DNA of 56,126 nucleotides from Candidatus Enterococcus huntleyi (lineage in GTDB: Bacteria; Bacillota; Bacilli; Lactobacillales; Enterococcaceae). Location of the stretch: assembly GCF_009933175.1 (NCBI RefSeq), contig NZ_MAEJ01000005.1, forward strand, positions 4,792-60,917, given 5' to 3'. Below, one piece after another: positions 48,101 to 54,928 of the stretch; within the stretch, counting starts at the first letter, position 1; every line of letters begins with the position of its first letter. The translations under genes and the position numbers were made by a program. Under the pieces are notes generated by a model. The model saw only the letters and a list, made by a program, of their open reading frames with translations. It was not told where the DNA came from and ran no database searches.

Positions 48101-50437
48101 GAAGGCTTCATTCGTCGGATTATAAGTACCCAGAAATTCCAAGACAAACCCGGTTTGCTGCTTGGCTTCATTAAAGCTAGGAATCACACGATAGTCCGTT
48201 CCTTGAGTCAACTCTTGACCTGAAGAACTAGTAATCGTCAATTGATAGCGAGACAAATCGACCGTCTTCTTCAAGGTCAAACCCGGTACTGGAGCAAACG
48301 TATCAGTCACCCGTAAATCAGTCATTTGATACTGATTAGCATTTATTTTAAGCGTCCAATCGACCGTGCGATTACGGTAATCAATGCTACTATTATCCAG
48401 CGACTTGAGGATATTCTGCTGCTGAGCCGTCCCTGATTCCGTCACAGCTTCCCCGCTACCACTAGCCACTCTGTTTTCAATCGCCGTCACATCCGTCACA
48501 ATCCCGTTAACCTGTGTCTTATAGGTAATTTTATAGGCACGCTCGATATCCTGTAAAAAGTGAATAACGAAGCCATTTCCTGTAGGATTTTTGACAAATT
48601 CATAATCAGTCCCTGCGCGTAAAGGGGTCTCGCCTTGGATTTCTTCGCCATTTGGTCCAAAGGTAATCGGATAAATCAGCGGTTCGCCAGTTAAGATCAG
48701 GTTTTCACTCATTTCATCACGAATGATCGCCTCTGCTGCAGCAATTTTCTTTTCGCCATAATTGTAGGCAATTTCCCATGAAAACTCCTGCTTCGCGGCA
48801 TCGTAACCTGTCCGCTTCTTCTCGATCATCTTACCAAAAGTATTGGTAACCGTAGCTCTGGCATCTAATCCATCCGGATGCTTGTCATCTGTCAGAGTTG
48901 CTGTATTCACGAAAGTTACCTGACCCCCCTCTTCAGGAATCGCCTCATCCTGGATTTGTGTCAGATAAACGACCCGATAAGCCTCCGTCGTTTCCCCTTT
49001 TATCGTCAAATTGCCCGCCTCATCAACTGTATAATCGTCAGGTGAAAGCTCTTCGCCCACGCGCGCCACTGTCCCATCAAAATTCATCACTAACTGATAA
49101 ACCTTAACAGATTCATACGCCAAGCCAGCTGGCCATTTTTCAGTAATCGTCGGATTCTCTAACAGATTCATTGCTTGGTTAAAGTCCACTTCCCACGTCA
49201 CCTCAGTCGGATTTGGCGTACGATCGAAGTGGCCTTTTTTGGCAATCGACGTGTTAGTAGTCGGCTTAATGGTCACTTCAACAGGCGGAATTTTATCCTC
49301 AGTAGGAAACGTAATCGTGTAATCCCCCGGGCCACCAATATGAATCTGATCAAAGCGCGCACTATACTCAAAAGAGCCAGCAATCTCAAATTCCTGCGTC
49401 ACATGCTCATTAAAGGTCAACACGACTTGACCCTCTTCATCCAAAACGTAAGTAGCGTAGGTCTTGCCAGCCGCATCTTTCAATTCACCCGACTGACTTG
49501 ATAAAGGCTTAATCCCTTCTGGCAAATGAAACGTAAAAGTATCTCCCGCTTGAATCTGTTCACGCACCTCTTCTGGAATCGACCAATCATAATGTAGACG
49601 AATCTCCGAATCAGCCGGCACCGATTGCTCTAACGGCTGACCCTCTTTATCATAAAAACTCACCTCTGCCTGATCAATAATCGTGCCCATCCCTCCAGGA
49701 AAATACGTGCGGATATCCGTCCCCGCAGCAGCCCTCGGCTCGTTCAGCTTCCCACGATTAGACTCTTCGGACTCTGACGTTTCGGCAGTCTCCGACACCT
49801 GCGTTATATCTGAAGTTTCTGCAGTCTCCGACGTTTCCGTTGTTTCTGAAATTTCCGCAGTATTTGATATTTCGGTTGTTTCTGATGCTTGAGTTGAATT
49901 TTGTGTTGATGCTGTACTTGATGATTGCGTTGAATTTGTTGCTTGTGCTGTTTCACCAGTTGTGGTTAATTCGGATAATAAGCCACCAGCGCGCTCCATT
50001 AATTTGTTGGAAGCCGCTAGATTAATCACTTGCTCACCTAAATGAACGGTCAGATTTTCAGTCAGTGTCTCAGACTTTAGTGGCACTTCGATTGAGAAAG
50101 TCCCACGACTAGCCGCACTTATATGAAAGGTTAGCTGCTCTTTAGACACCCTATATGTAGACTGTCCTACCCCTAACGATTCAGCTTCCTTTGGAACAAA
50201 CTCCGTCCCACCTGCCAGCGAAAGAACTTCTTCCAGCGCCTGTCCCTCATTATCGACTCTTCCTGCCAACTTGAGGAATACAGACTGACCCTCCTCACTC
50301 AGCTCCGCCTTCTCTAAGGCAATTGCGGTGGAATAGCTCCGTGTCTCAGCCACCGCAAGAATGGGTATAAATGATTGCAAAAAAACTAAGATAGTCATTA
50401 CACTATAGATTATTTTTTCAAATTTTTTATGGGTCAT
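42188..50437 (-). CDS. giant LPXTG-type surface adhesin with 16 SpaA/Cna-B domains
   Basis: A 2749-residue wall-anchored protein. Order: signal peptide (1-31, cleavage likely after ILAVAE), a beta domain (35-150), a Ser/Thr/Glu stretch (165-240), an adhesin N-domain and about five collagen-binding-like beta domains (240-1135), 16 SpaA/Cna-B domains (1135-2680), a Pro-rich spacer, the sortase signal LPKTN, one helix and a KKKK tail. SpaA domains carry Lys (LTKVD), Glu (VETKAP) and Asn (INYQG) for isopeptide bonds. ATG at 50437 has AGGAGGG upstream; 17 codons earlier were dropped. No sortase is nearby. A host or matrix ligand is likely but unproven. Confidence 0.92.
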   Translation of the reverse strand: MTHKKFEKIIYSVMTILVFLQSFIPILAVAETRSYSTAIALEKAELSEEGQSVFLKLAGRVDNEGQALEEVLSLAGGTEFVPKEAESLGVGQSTYRVSKEQLTFHISAASRGTFSIEVPLKSETLTENLTVHLGEQVINLAASNKLMERAGGLLSELTTTGETAQATNSTQSSSTASTQNSTQASETTEISNTAEISETTETSETAETSDITQVSETAETSESEESNRGKLNEPRAAAGTDIRTYFPGGMGTIIDQAEVSFYDKEGQPLEQSVPADSEIRLHYDWSIPEEVREQIQAGDTFTFHLPEGIKPLSSQSGELKDAAGKTYATYVLDEEGQVVLTFNEHVTQEFEIAGSFEYSARFDQIHIGGPGDYTITFPTEDKIPPVEVTIKPTTNTSIAKKGHFDRTPNPTEVTWEVDFNQAMNLLENPTITEKWPAGLAYESVKVYQLVMNFDGTVARVGEELSPDDYTVDEAGNLTIKGETTEAYRVVYLTQIQDEAIPEEGGQVTFVNTATLTDDKHPDGLDARATVTNTFGKMIEKKRTGYDAAKQEFSWEIAYNYGEKKIAAAEAIIRDEMSENLILTGEPLIYPITFGPNGEEIQGETPLRAGTDYEFVKNPTGNGFVIHFLQDIERAYKITYKTQVNGIVTDVTAIENRVASGSGEAVTESGTAQQQNILKSLDNSSIDYRNRTVDWTLKINANQYQMTDLRVTDTFAPVPGLTLKKTVDLSRYQLTITSSSGQELTQGTDYRVIPSFNEAKQQTGFVLEFLGTYNPTNEAFTVHYRTTFDPELIDPNTPALDHFTNRARVDWTAENGERHHSEDQATFKPTTSYALNAEKGGSYNAQTKKITWRAVINLSGNLLENAQFTDKILENQQYLAGSLKIYEAKTNPDGTAVKLDQEADNELLPAVIEPADDNQQTMTIRFPDESQHTYVIEFETSVEGKVIETAQSYDNHATYENAGQSRDVLGQVSVKNGGAHLQKSGEQDSENPDYVNWHLVINPTQSVLKNVVVVDKPSANQIVDEASIQLYQTTVAVDGTVTPDLTKPLQKDLDYTVVLTTDNLTGEQTIEVKLLHEIETAYVMNYRALINSSAAGSSDKLTNQATITGDGERVVTDNSGRDITVSIDHSGGSASGKKGQITFKKTAEDRATTLTGAHFQLWDATKSQVVREGEVDETGQITFGNLVIGDYLLVETSAPIGYTIPNDLVRGRRVSITAATSSETAEPTVVVNTPNKVILTKTNERNEGLANATFLLEKQQGALWLPSRHYTTNAQGILEIDGLLVGAYRLTEVTAPEGYLVNPTPLTFTVAQNEQNQLPTIRLSLTDYQGSAELTKVAKDGTSLAGALFNVIDAQGEIVQEGLASDEQGVVRVTNLAPGNYAFVESQAPTGYVVNTETYPFAIAEEADEKPAVVTAGQAINYQGSAELTKQDEAGNPLAGAIFRVVDEEGQTVKENLASDASGKVKIDGLRAGSYQFIETKAPAGYILNTKAVDFTIAESSKGEPAIVEAGSLINYQGAVSIQKVNSAEEPLAGAEFTLYDSQMNVLDKMISQADGQILFEHLAPGTYYLVETVAPKLPDGTDYVINPYPVEVVIPETTDNQPVKIDKGQFQNFKGTAEIQKTGAHGSIAGAEFALSVLEDGQEKFERTVVVPESGILPIEDLGAGSYKLVETKAAPGYIINSQPIYFVVGETTEDVTDALLFENYQSELIGKKVAGDGLTEAGLVGAEFQIYQQLSDGTKGDGPISFKDKSGQTLDTLTTDSTGEFYAAGLPIGRYVLIETKAPAGYVLDTTAHAFEISQQLGKPEPFDLGNIDNYRGQIDITKTNANKELLEGGTFILAQDPAGSQPVTVIGMAGEETTELHAVAGHIKAQGLQPGTYYLVETSAPTGFIVNTQPIKLVIPEQAEGKAGLTISDELINYQGSVELTKVDEADEPLAGAEFKIVDVDGETVQESLISDEAGKVKARNLAPGDYQLVETKAPDGYILNSVPVDFTIGNSASGQPEVVTIENPMINYQGSVELTKVDEENEPLARAEFKIIDVDGETVQEGLISDEDGKVKASGLAPGDYQLVETKAPDGYILNTTPVDFTIGNSNEGKPETVMIEKSIINYQGSVELTKVDEADEPLAGAEFKIVDTNGETVQESLISDEAGKVKASGLAPGDYQFVETKAPTGYILNTTPVDFTIGKSAEGQPEMVIIEKSIINYQGSVVMMKVDESDQPLAGAEFKIVDADGETVQEGLVSDEAGKVKARNLTPGDYQFIETKAPDGYILNSMPVDFAIDNSNEGKPETVVIEKSMINYQGSVELTKVDEADEPLAGAEFKIVNTDGETVQESLISDEDGKVNASRLAPGDYQLVETKAPDGYILNSVPVAFTIGNSNEGKPETVMIEKSIINYQGSVELTKVDESDEPLAGAEFKIVDADGETVQESLVSDEDGKVKVRNLAPGDYQFVETKAPDGYILNTTSIAFTIDNSNEGQPETVIIENPMINYQGSVVMMKVDESDQPLAGAEFKIVDIDGKTVRESLASDEAGNVAADGLAPGDYQLVETKAPAGYILNTKIIKFTIDASHEGKPATVDIGEHFINYQGAAELTKVDEANEPLAGAEFKVLDEQRKSVATQLISDDQGKISVAGLAPGTYQFVEVAAPTGYELNEQPVSFTIEEATENEPAVQNVGNFINKRTPEPVPNKPVPPKSEGEKPDAQPTESAGSKSTTKPLPKTNDQNNLGLVVLGIGVVIVAGILYYWKKKKN
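42681..44676 (-). repeat. seven near-identical 285-base SpaA-encoding repeats in the adhesin
   Basis: Seven tandem units of 95 codons each begin GSV(E/V)(L/M) and end INYQ. They share nearly every position (KVDE, PLAGAEFKI, DGETVQE, APGDYQ, ETKAP). The flanking SpaA domains are far more diverged. Such an array is likely to vary in copy number by recombination and is prone to assembly collapse. Confidence 0.9.
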
Positions 50438-50633
50438 ATCGAATCCCTCCTTCACTAAAGTATATGAAGAAAGTTTCGGTATCTCCAACGATATACACTT
50501 TAAATTTTAGGCAGCTAGCTCTCAAAATCACACTAGCTTTTCACAAAGAAATTTCCCCTCTCATGAATCCGTTAAGCCGAAACAAATCAAACAATCAAAA
50601 ATTTACCTTCACAGCTTTTCCACAATCCTTGAA

Positions 50634-50662
50634 AATAAAAAATATTTTTCTCCTCTAGTCAA
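50634..50662 (-). promoter_or_regulatory. probable adhesin promoter
   Basis: On the minus strand TTGACT (50657-50662) and TTTATT (50634-50639) are 17 bases apart. The gap to the start codon is about 190 bases, leaving a long leader with room for regulation. Confidence 0.45.
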
Positions 50663-50675
50663 GCGACCTAGAAAT

Positions 50676-50705
50676 TTGCACAAACTATAACAATTGTATT
50701 ATAAT
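50676..50705 (+). promoter_or_regulatory. promoter of the candidate small RNA
   Basis: TTGCAC (50676-50681) and a perfect TATAAT (50700-50705) are 18 bases apart. The expected start is near 50712, directly in front of a structured, terminated segment. Confidence 0.6.
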
Positions 50706-50711
50706 AATTAT

Positions 50712-50782
50712 GTAAAGAGTTTTGGGGAAAGCTCTTTCGTCAGCGTGTATGGGAGAGGCTATTGTTGTCTCTCTCTTTTTTT
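50712..50782 (+). ncRNA. candidate small non-coding RNA of about 70 nt
   Basis: The segment starts just after a good promoter. It holds a 5' hairpin AAAGAG/CTCTTT (50714-50719 with 50732-50737), a single-stranded CGTCAGCGTGTAT linker, and an intrinsic terminator in which GGGAGAGGC (50751-50759) pairs fully with GTCTCTCTC (50767-50775), followed by seven T. There is no plausible reading frame with a ribosome site. It lies between the adhesin and DUF2922 genes on the opposite strand. I do not recognise the family. Confidence 0.6.
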
Positions 50783-50821
50783 GTTTGGGCACTTTTGTAG
50801 CTCAGCCATTCAGTAGATAAG

Positions 50822-50863
50822 AAAAAAACTAGCCTCTCCCAAGTGGGAAAGACTAGTTTTTTT
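50822..50863 (-). terminator. terminator of the DUF1659/DUF2922 genes
   Basis: AAAAAAACTAG (50822-50832) pairs with CTAGTTTTTTT (50853-50863), with CCC/GGG inside and a four-base loop. It gives a T-run on either strand. Confidence 0.88.
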
Positions 50864-50880
50864 AATTAACTGAGGGATGT

Positions 50881-51093
50881 TTAGAATAATTCATCTTCAG
50901 TCGTGATGACGTATTTAGCACTTAAAGAGTCTTGGAATAATAAAATACCATCTTTTTGGAAAATTGTGAGTTTCTTGAATTCATCCATTTTTGCGTGGAC
51001 CTCTTCACCTGTTAAATCGCCATTTGATAAAAGTGGTTTAAAGGTGTGTTTGCCACCAATTGAGTTTGAAAAACTTAAATGTAATTGTTTCAT
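50881..51093 (-). CDS. DUF2922 family protein
   Basis: A 70-residue cytoplasmic protein that starts MKQLHLSFSNSIGGKHTFKP, as DUF2922 proteins do, and ends in a beta segment (KDGILLFQDSLSAKYVITTE). The function is unknown. It overlaps the preceding DUF1659 gene by four bases, the usual partnership of these two families in Firmicutes. Confidence 0.82.
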   Translation of the reverse strand: MKQLHLSFSNSIGGKHTFKPLLSNGDLTGEEVHAKMDEFKKLTIFQKDGILLFQDSLSAKYVITTEDELF

Positions 51094-51311
51094 TTAGCTT
51101 CCTCCGTTTTCTTGTAGCTGACTTGTTCTGTCTTAATCACTGATTCGCAAACGGTAGCAACAGGTGCAAAACTTACTAAAATATCACCTAAAGCTAAAAT
51201 TTGTTCTTCTGCTGGGTTCGGGGCAATTGTAGCAATCGTTTGTTTTTCGGTTTTCTCCACTCCTGGGACCATCATGACCACTGTTAATTTTGTACTTTCT
51301 AATGTTTGCAT
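51090..51311 (-). CDS. DUF1659 family protein
   Basis: A 73-residue protein with the DUF1659 pattern (LESTKLTVVMMVPG, then IAPNPAEEQILALGDILVSFAP). The function is unknown. GGAGG precedes the ATG. It lies 93 bases downstream of the ComX-like sigma gene on the same strand, so the three may share a transcript or a regulator. Confidence 0.82.
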   Translation of the reverse strand: MQTLESTKLTVVMMVPGVEKTEKQTIATIAPNPAEEQILALGDILVSFAPVATVCESVIKTEQVSYKKTEEAK

Positions 51312-51404
51312 TTCTTTGACCTCCTATTATTTTGTGGCAACCCGTGCACGGCTTACACTAGTAGTAACGTAAGTTAAATGGAAAAACAAAAATTTATTTT
51401 CAAA

Positions 51405-51899
51405 TCAGTTAAAATATTTTAGAAATAACTCTCTTTTTTTGTTACGAATCGTTTGCGGAGTGACTTTATAGTGCTTTGCAAGATAGCTGACTCGCGTTTC
51501 CTTCAATAGAGACTGTAGAAATTCTTTTTCTGTTGGCGTCGCCCGACGATAGACACTTTCAAATAAGTTCAAGACTTCGACCTTATTTTGCGGAGTACAG
51601 CTGACTGACTCACGATAATACAAAGTCATTCGGCGAAAAACCTCTACTTGACGCTTTTCCACCCGCTGAAGATTAATAATTTCCCAGCTCAGTCGTTGAA
51701 ACAAATAGCCCACAGGAAACGCTAATTCAAATGCTCTAATTGACGCATGAGGAATGGACAGCTCAAAAAACTGAATACGCAACCGCTGCAGATAATCTTC
51801 GTAAGGAAAACTATCCTGATAGACATGACACTTCGACAAAACACTTCTAAATAATCCTTCATATTTAGCTAACAACTCTTCAAATTCTCTTTCATCCAT
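51405..51899 (-). CDS. ComX/SigH-like alternative sigma factor
   Basis: A 164-residue protein. Residues 1-85 resemble sigma region 2 (FEELLAKYEGLFRSVLSKCHV, then YLQRLRIQFFELS and the GYLFQRLSWEIIN helix). Residues 110-164 are a region 4 HTH (SVYRRATPTEKEFLQSLLKE, then SYLAKHYKVTPQTIRNKKRELF). The size and layout match streptococcal ComX/SigX and Bacillus SigH-type factors. ATG at 51899 has AAAGGTG eight bases upstream; thirteen earlier codons were dropped. It is divergent from a ComK-like gene. Its targets are unknown, and weak similarity to other small sigma factors is possible. Confidence 0.75.
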   Translation of the reverse strand: MDEREFEELLAKYEGLFRSVLSKCHVYQDSFPYEDYLQRLRIQFFELSIPHASIRAFELAFPVGYLFQRLSWEIINLQRVEKRQVEVFRRMTLYYRESVSCTPQNKVEVLNLFESVYRRATPTEKEFLQSLLKETRVSYLAKHYKVTPQTIRNKKRELFLKYFN

Positions 51900-51938
51900 A
51901 AAAAACACACCTTTAATCGAATTCCGGCCGGTAAACAA

Positions 51939-51967
51939 AGCATAGAACGACCCGATTGCAATGGCAA
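51939..51967 (-). promoter_or_regulatory. promoter of the ComX-like sigma gene
   Basis: On the minus strand TTGCCA (51962-51967) and TATGCT (51939-51944) are 17 bases apart, 40 bases upstream of the start codon. Confidence 0.5.
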
Positions 51968-52067
51968 AAGTGAAAATAACGCGCAGATATGTAAAACGGC
52001 AAACTTTCTCGCTATTTTTCGTGTTACACTATCGATGAAACAAGCATCTATGAGGAGGAGCAATTTT

Positions 52068-52868
52068 ATGCGCAATCACTACATGTTTAGAAAAGAACAC
52101 ACTACACATCCCGTAACTCGTCAAATAAATCCCCTTTTTCAGAAGCTACTTCATGCACACTCCGTTCACTCAATCGACAGCTGCCGCCAGTTTTCTAGAC
52201 AATTAACCCTCTCTCCTTCAGAAAAATATGTAGATGAAATCTATGCTTTGATTCCTTTTGAAAGCGATTCCAAAGAACTCTGCACACTAATCATCTACGA
52301 GAATTACATCCGCATCGTCAATCAACCACCCTTAGGCTGCGTCCAGTTTATCCTTTTGCAAACACACTTTTTCAGCTATATTACCTACTGTAAAGCCATT
52401 TCTAATTTATTAGACACACACATCTATAAAATCCCCGTTGCCACGCTCAATTCTGTCCTAATTCCCCTAGAGACACCTATGCGCCAGAATACTACTATTT
52501 GGATTAATCCTGCGCGGGTGGCAGATATTCATCTAGACGGCTTAACCACTTATATAACCTTTTCCAATAAATTTTCGATTACTAGTCCTGTTCAAAAGAG
52601 GGCATTGCAGCATTCCATGTCTCGTTCCTTTGTTATTTGGGGCATCATTCATCAAGAATTCGTCTTTCCTATCAAATTGCTCAGCCAGAATTCTCTAGCC
52701 AACTTTTTGGATATACAAATGAATCCCTTACTCGCAGTTATCTTCAAAAAGTTGACGCCAACTGATTATCAATATGAGAAATGGGCCTTCTCTACCTCGT
52801 ATCGAAAAATAGCCTACGAAGAACGTCTAAAGCAATACGAAGAAACGCATAATATCCTGCTTGATTAG
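52068..52868 (+). CDS. ComK-like transcription factor
   Basis: A 266-residue protein. Residues 55-185 match the ComK layout: an N-terminal strand segment (IYALIPFESDSKELCTLII), a central IPVATLNSVLIPLETPMRQ corresponding to the PSNQIFLFPTLSSTR part of Bacillus ComK, IWINPARVADI at its CGWISHVHV part, and TYITFSNKFSITSP at its VTFSNGKTMELPIS. It is about 70 residues longer than Bacillus ComK, with extra N- and C-terminal parts. GAGGAG lies seven bases before ATG at 52068. It is divergent from a ComX-like sigma gene. A role in competence is an inference. Confidence 0.7.
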   Translation: MRNHYMFRKEHTTHPVTRQINPLFQKLLHAHSVHSIDSCRQFSRQLTLSPSEKYVDEIYALIPFESDSKELCTLIIYENYIRIVNQPPLGCVQFILLQTHFFSYITYCKAISNLLDTHIYKIPVATLNSVLIPLETPMRQNTTIWINPARVADIHLDGLTTYITFSNKFSITSPVQKRALQHSMSRSFVIWGIIHQEFVFPIKLLSQNSLANFLDIQMNPLLAVIFKKLTPTDYQYEKWAFSTSYRKIAYEERLKQYEETHNILLD

Positions 52869-52880
52869 ACCAGACTTCGA

Positions 52881-52940
52881 TAAACCTTGTCTTAGTAAAT
52901 CTTATCTCACTAGATCGTATCTCAGTAAATCTTGTCTCAC
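52881..52940. repeat. four tandem 15-base repeats after the ComK-like gene
   Basis: Four consecutive units of the form TARAYCKTRTCTYAS (TAAACCTTGTCTTAG, TAAATCTTATCTCAC, TAGATCGTATCTCAG, TAAATCTTGTCTCAC) begin 12 bases after the stop codon. They are non-coding, have no spacers, and show a 30-base higher order (alternating AG/AC ends). Confidence 0.85.
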
Positions 52941-53178
52941 TAGTCGCTGATTATTTTCTGAACACACGCGAAACGAGCTTGATTGCTACTCACGTAAAGG
53001 AAGAGAGACTTTTGTAGATATAAGATTTGTGCTCATTCGATGGCAGAAAAATAACGATAGATTTTTTTAAACCGATTTCAACTCAGCTAATTTATCAAAT
53101 TAAAAACACAAATTAAAAAACTAGCATTGTGTAAAAAAACATGTTAAATTTATAGAAGTTGATCTTGGAGGGAAAATC
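52941..53178. other. rest of the gap downstream of the ComK-like gene
   Basis: AT-rich DNA without a gene or a clear terminator for the ComK-like gene. Its right end carries the ribosome site of the next gene and probably its promoter (a weak TTGTGT with TTATAG 17 bases on). Confidence 0.4.
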
Positions 53179-53460
53179 TTGAAATTATTTAAATTTATGA
53201 GTCGTTTTTCACTATTTTTATTTGCCATTCAGCTGATCGCCACTTCCCTTTTAAACCTTTCTTTCCCTAAAGGGATTAGTTACTTTTTTGTTGGCGCTCA
53301 GGCCGTTTTATTCGTCAGCTACGCAGTGTTACTTGCCATGTATTGGCGTGCACGGGTCAGCTATAATAAACGAAAACCAGTCGCCCCTATAGAGAAATTA
53401 CCGACTGTAGTGGTGCAGAGTAAAAATAACTATCGTAATAAACACGATAAAATCGCTTAA
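53179..53460 (+). CDS. small membrane protein, two helices
   Basis: A 93-residue protein that I do not recognise. Two hydrophobic segments (about residues 8-28 and 35-55) are followed by a basic cytoplasmic tail (WRARVSYNKRKPVAP). The start is TTG at 53179, six bases after GGAGGG. It is monocistronic with a very strong terminator. Confidence 0.7.
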   Translation: MKLFKFMSRFSLFLFAIQLIATSLLNLSFPKGISYFFVGAQAVLFVSYAVLLAMYWRARVSYNKRKPVAPIEKLPTVVVQSKNNYRNKHDKIA

Positions 53461-53465
53461 AAAGC

Positions 53466-53511
53466 CCCTTCACTTGAACTTTTTGTCAAAAAGTTTGAGT
53501 GAAGGACTTTT
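53466..53511 (+). terminator. strong terminator after the small membrane protein gene
   Basis: CCTTCACTTGAACTTTTTG pairs with AAAAAGTTTGAGTGAAGG around a short loop, followed by CTTTTTT. Confidence 0.92.
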
Positions 53512-53533
53512 TTATCAGAAATGGAGGGTCCAG

Positions 53534-54166
53534 ATGAATAAAAAACAACGACAACAGTGGGCACAAATCGCTGAATTTTTACTACACATCAGCACAAATC
53601 CAGTCGAAATACTCCTTCAATCAGTAGGTTCAGATGCCAAAATCCTAGAAGTCTGGTCTACAGACACGGCCACCTATCGAAAAGAAGCAACACTCCCCTT
53701 CTTTTCAAAAAATATTTTAGCCGAAAAAGCTACCCTTCTGGCTGACCAACTTGTCTTAGACACGACAATCACACCAACAAAAAAAGCCGCCACTCTACTC
53801 ATTCGAGAAGAAGGCAAGCTAATTGGTTTATTCAGTATCATTCAAGACTTCTCAGCCTATCAAGCAGCCGCCGCAAGCTTACTTTCATTAGTCCAGCTGG
53901 ACAGCTTGCTAGAAGAAAGACCCACTGCCTTAACACCCGGCAGCCTAGAAGAACCCACAAAATTAATTCCTGAAATTATTCAAGAAGTCCTCTTGGAATT
54001 ACAACTAGAAGGACAGCGCAAATACAATAAAAAACAAAAATTAGCCATCCTGGCAGAACTAAAAAAACGTGGCGTCTTCCACACAAAAGGTGGCGTAGCC
54101 GAAACCTCCAAACTACTAGCAATTCCCGAACCCAGCATGTATCGCTACCTCGCAAGCCTCACTTAA
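53534..54166 (+). CDS. YheO/DauR-type transcriptional regulator
   Basis: A 210-residue protein. The first 130 residues are a PAS-like YheO domain (about IAEFLLHISTNPVEILLQSVG to IREEGKLIGLFSIIQDF). The C-terminus is the DauR HTH (KQKLAILAELKKRGVFHTKGGVAETSKLLAIPEPSMYRYL). DauR-like proteins regulate D-amino acid use and other processes. The frame begins further upstream inside a terminator, so ATG at 53534 with GGAGGG is the start. No target gene is apparent; the gene stands alone. Confidence 0.78.
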   Translation: MNKKQRQQWAQIAEFLLHISTNPVEILLQSVGSDAKILEVWSTDTATYRKEATLPFFSKNILAEKATLLADQLVLDTTITPTKKAATLLIREEGKLIGLFSIIQDFSAYQAAAASLLSLVQLDSLLEERPTALTPGSLEEPTKLIPEIIQEVLLELQLEGQRKYNKKQKLAILAELKKRGVFHTKGGVAETSKLLAIPEPSMYRYLASLT

Positions 54167-54295
54167 GCACACAGAAAAAGGGCTAGATCGAAAACTCGCA
54201 AGTTCTCAATTTAGCCCCCTCTATCATAGGTATATCCCAGAAATACAAGTTCCTCATAAACTCACTCTAAAAACGCTGACTCATTGAAAATAAAT

Positions 54296-54928
54296 TTATA
54301 ATCTTCTACTAGATTGACTATAATGCATTCGTCGATTTAATTCGATTAGACCGATAATCGCGATATGTAAGAATAGTAAGACCACGAGTAATTTGACTTT
54401 CACAAGGGACCACTCAAAGAAGATCATTTGGATGACTTTGAGAGGATCAAGTAAAAAATCTACTGAATGAAGTCGTGCTGAAAATCTTCCAGCATATATC
54501 CCTAAAGAGGATAATCCACAAACAAAAAATGTAAGTAACCATTGAACAACTAAGTTCAGCTTAAGATCCCTAATTTGTTTTAAAAGCTCTCCAAAACCAA
54601 TCAAAACAAACCCAAAAATCGCTAGGAATAATAAAATAATCAGCAACCAAGCTCTCGCTGCTTCTGAACTCATCCCGTTACTATAATCATAAATTTTCAA
54701 CATATCCATATGAATCATATCCGTTACCAAATAAGGAATGTTAGGGAAAAACAATACGAAAAATAAGCTCAATATTATTTTCAAATATTTATTATTTGCA
54801 TTAGAAATCTGAAAAGATAATTCCAGCGGGATATACGCTAAGAAGACATTTAAAGACAAAAAGGAAAATTTCGTACCACTCGCTACAGCAATTAATACGA
54901 GGCTCAAAATTCTGACTACATTTCTCAT
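54296..54928 (-). CDS. DUF1361 integral membrane protein
   Basis: A 210-residue membrane protein with six or so helices. Family signs are FLAYIPLELSF, the LFFPNIPYLVTDMIHMD loop and SSLGIYAGRFSARLHS. DUF1361 has no known function. It is monocistronic, at the border of the decayed mobile DNA to its right. Confidence 0.82.
   Translation of the reverse strand: MRNVVRILSLVLIAVASGTKFSFLSLNVFLAYIPLELSFQISNANNKYLKIILSLFFVLFFPNIPYLVTDMIHMDMLKIYDYSNGMSSEAARAWLLIILLFLAIFGFVLIGFGELLKQIRDLKLNLVVQWLLTFFVCGLSSLGIYAGRFSARLHSVDFLLDPLKVIQMIFFEWSLVKVKLLVVLLFLHIAIIGLIELNRRMHYSQSSRRL

Noticed and set aside
51342-51351. CCGTGCACGG palindrome before the DUF1659 gene as an operator
   Set aside because: A single ten-base palindrome without a second copy or known binding protein is too weak to call.
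52881-52940. CRISPR or attachment site
   Set aside because: The 15-base units are directly adjacent, with no spacers, no cas genes and no integrase nearby.
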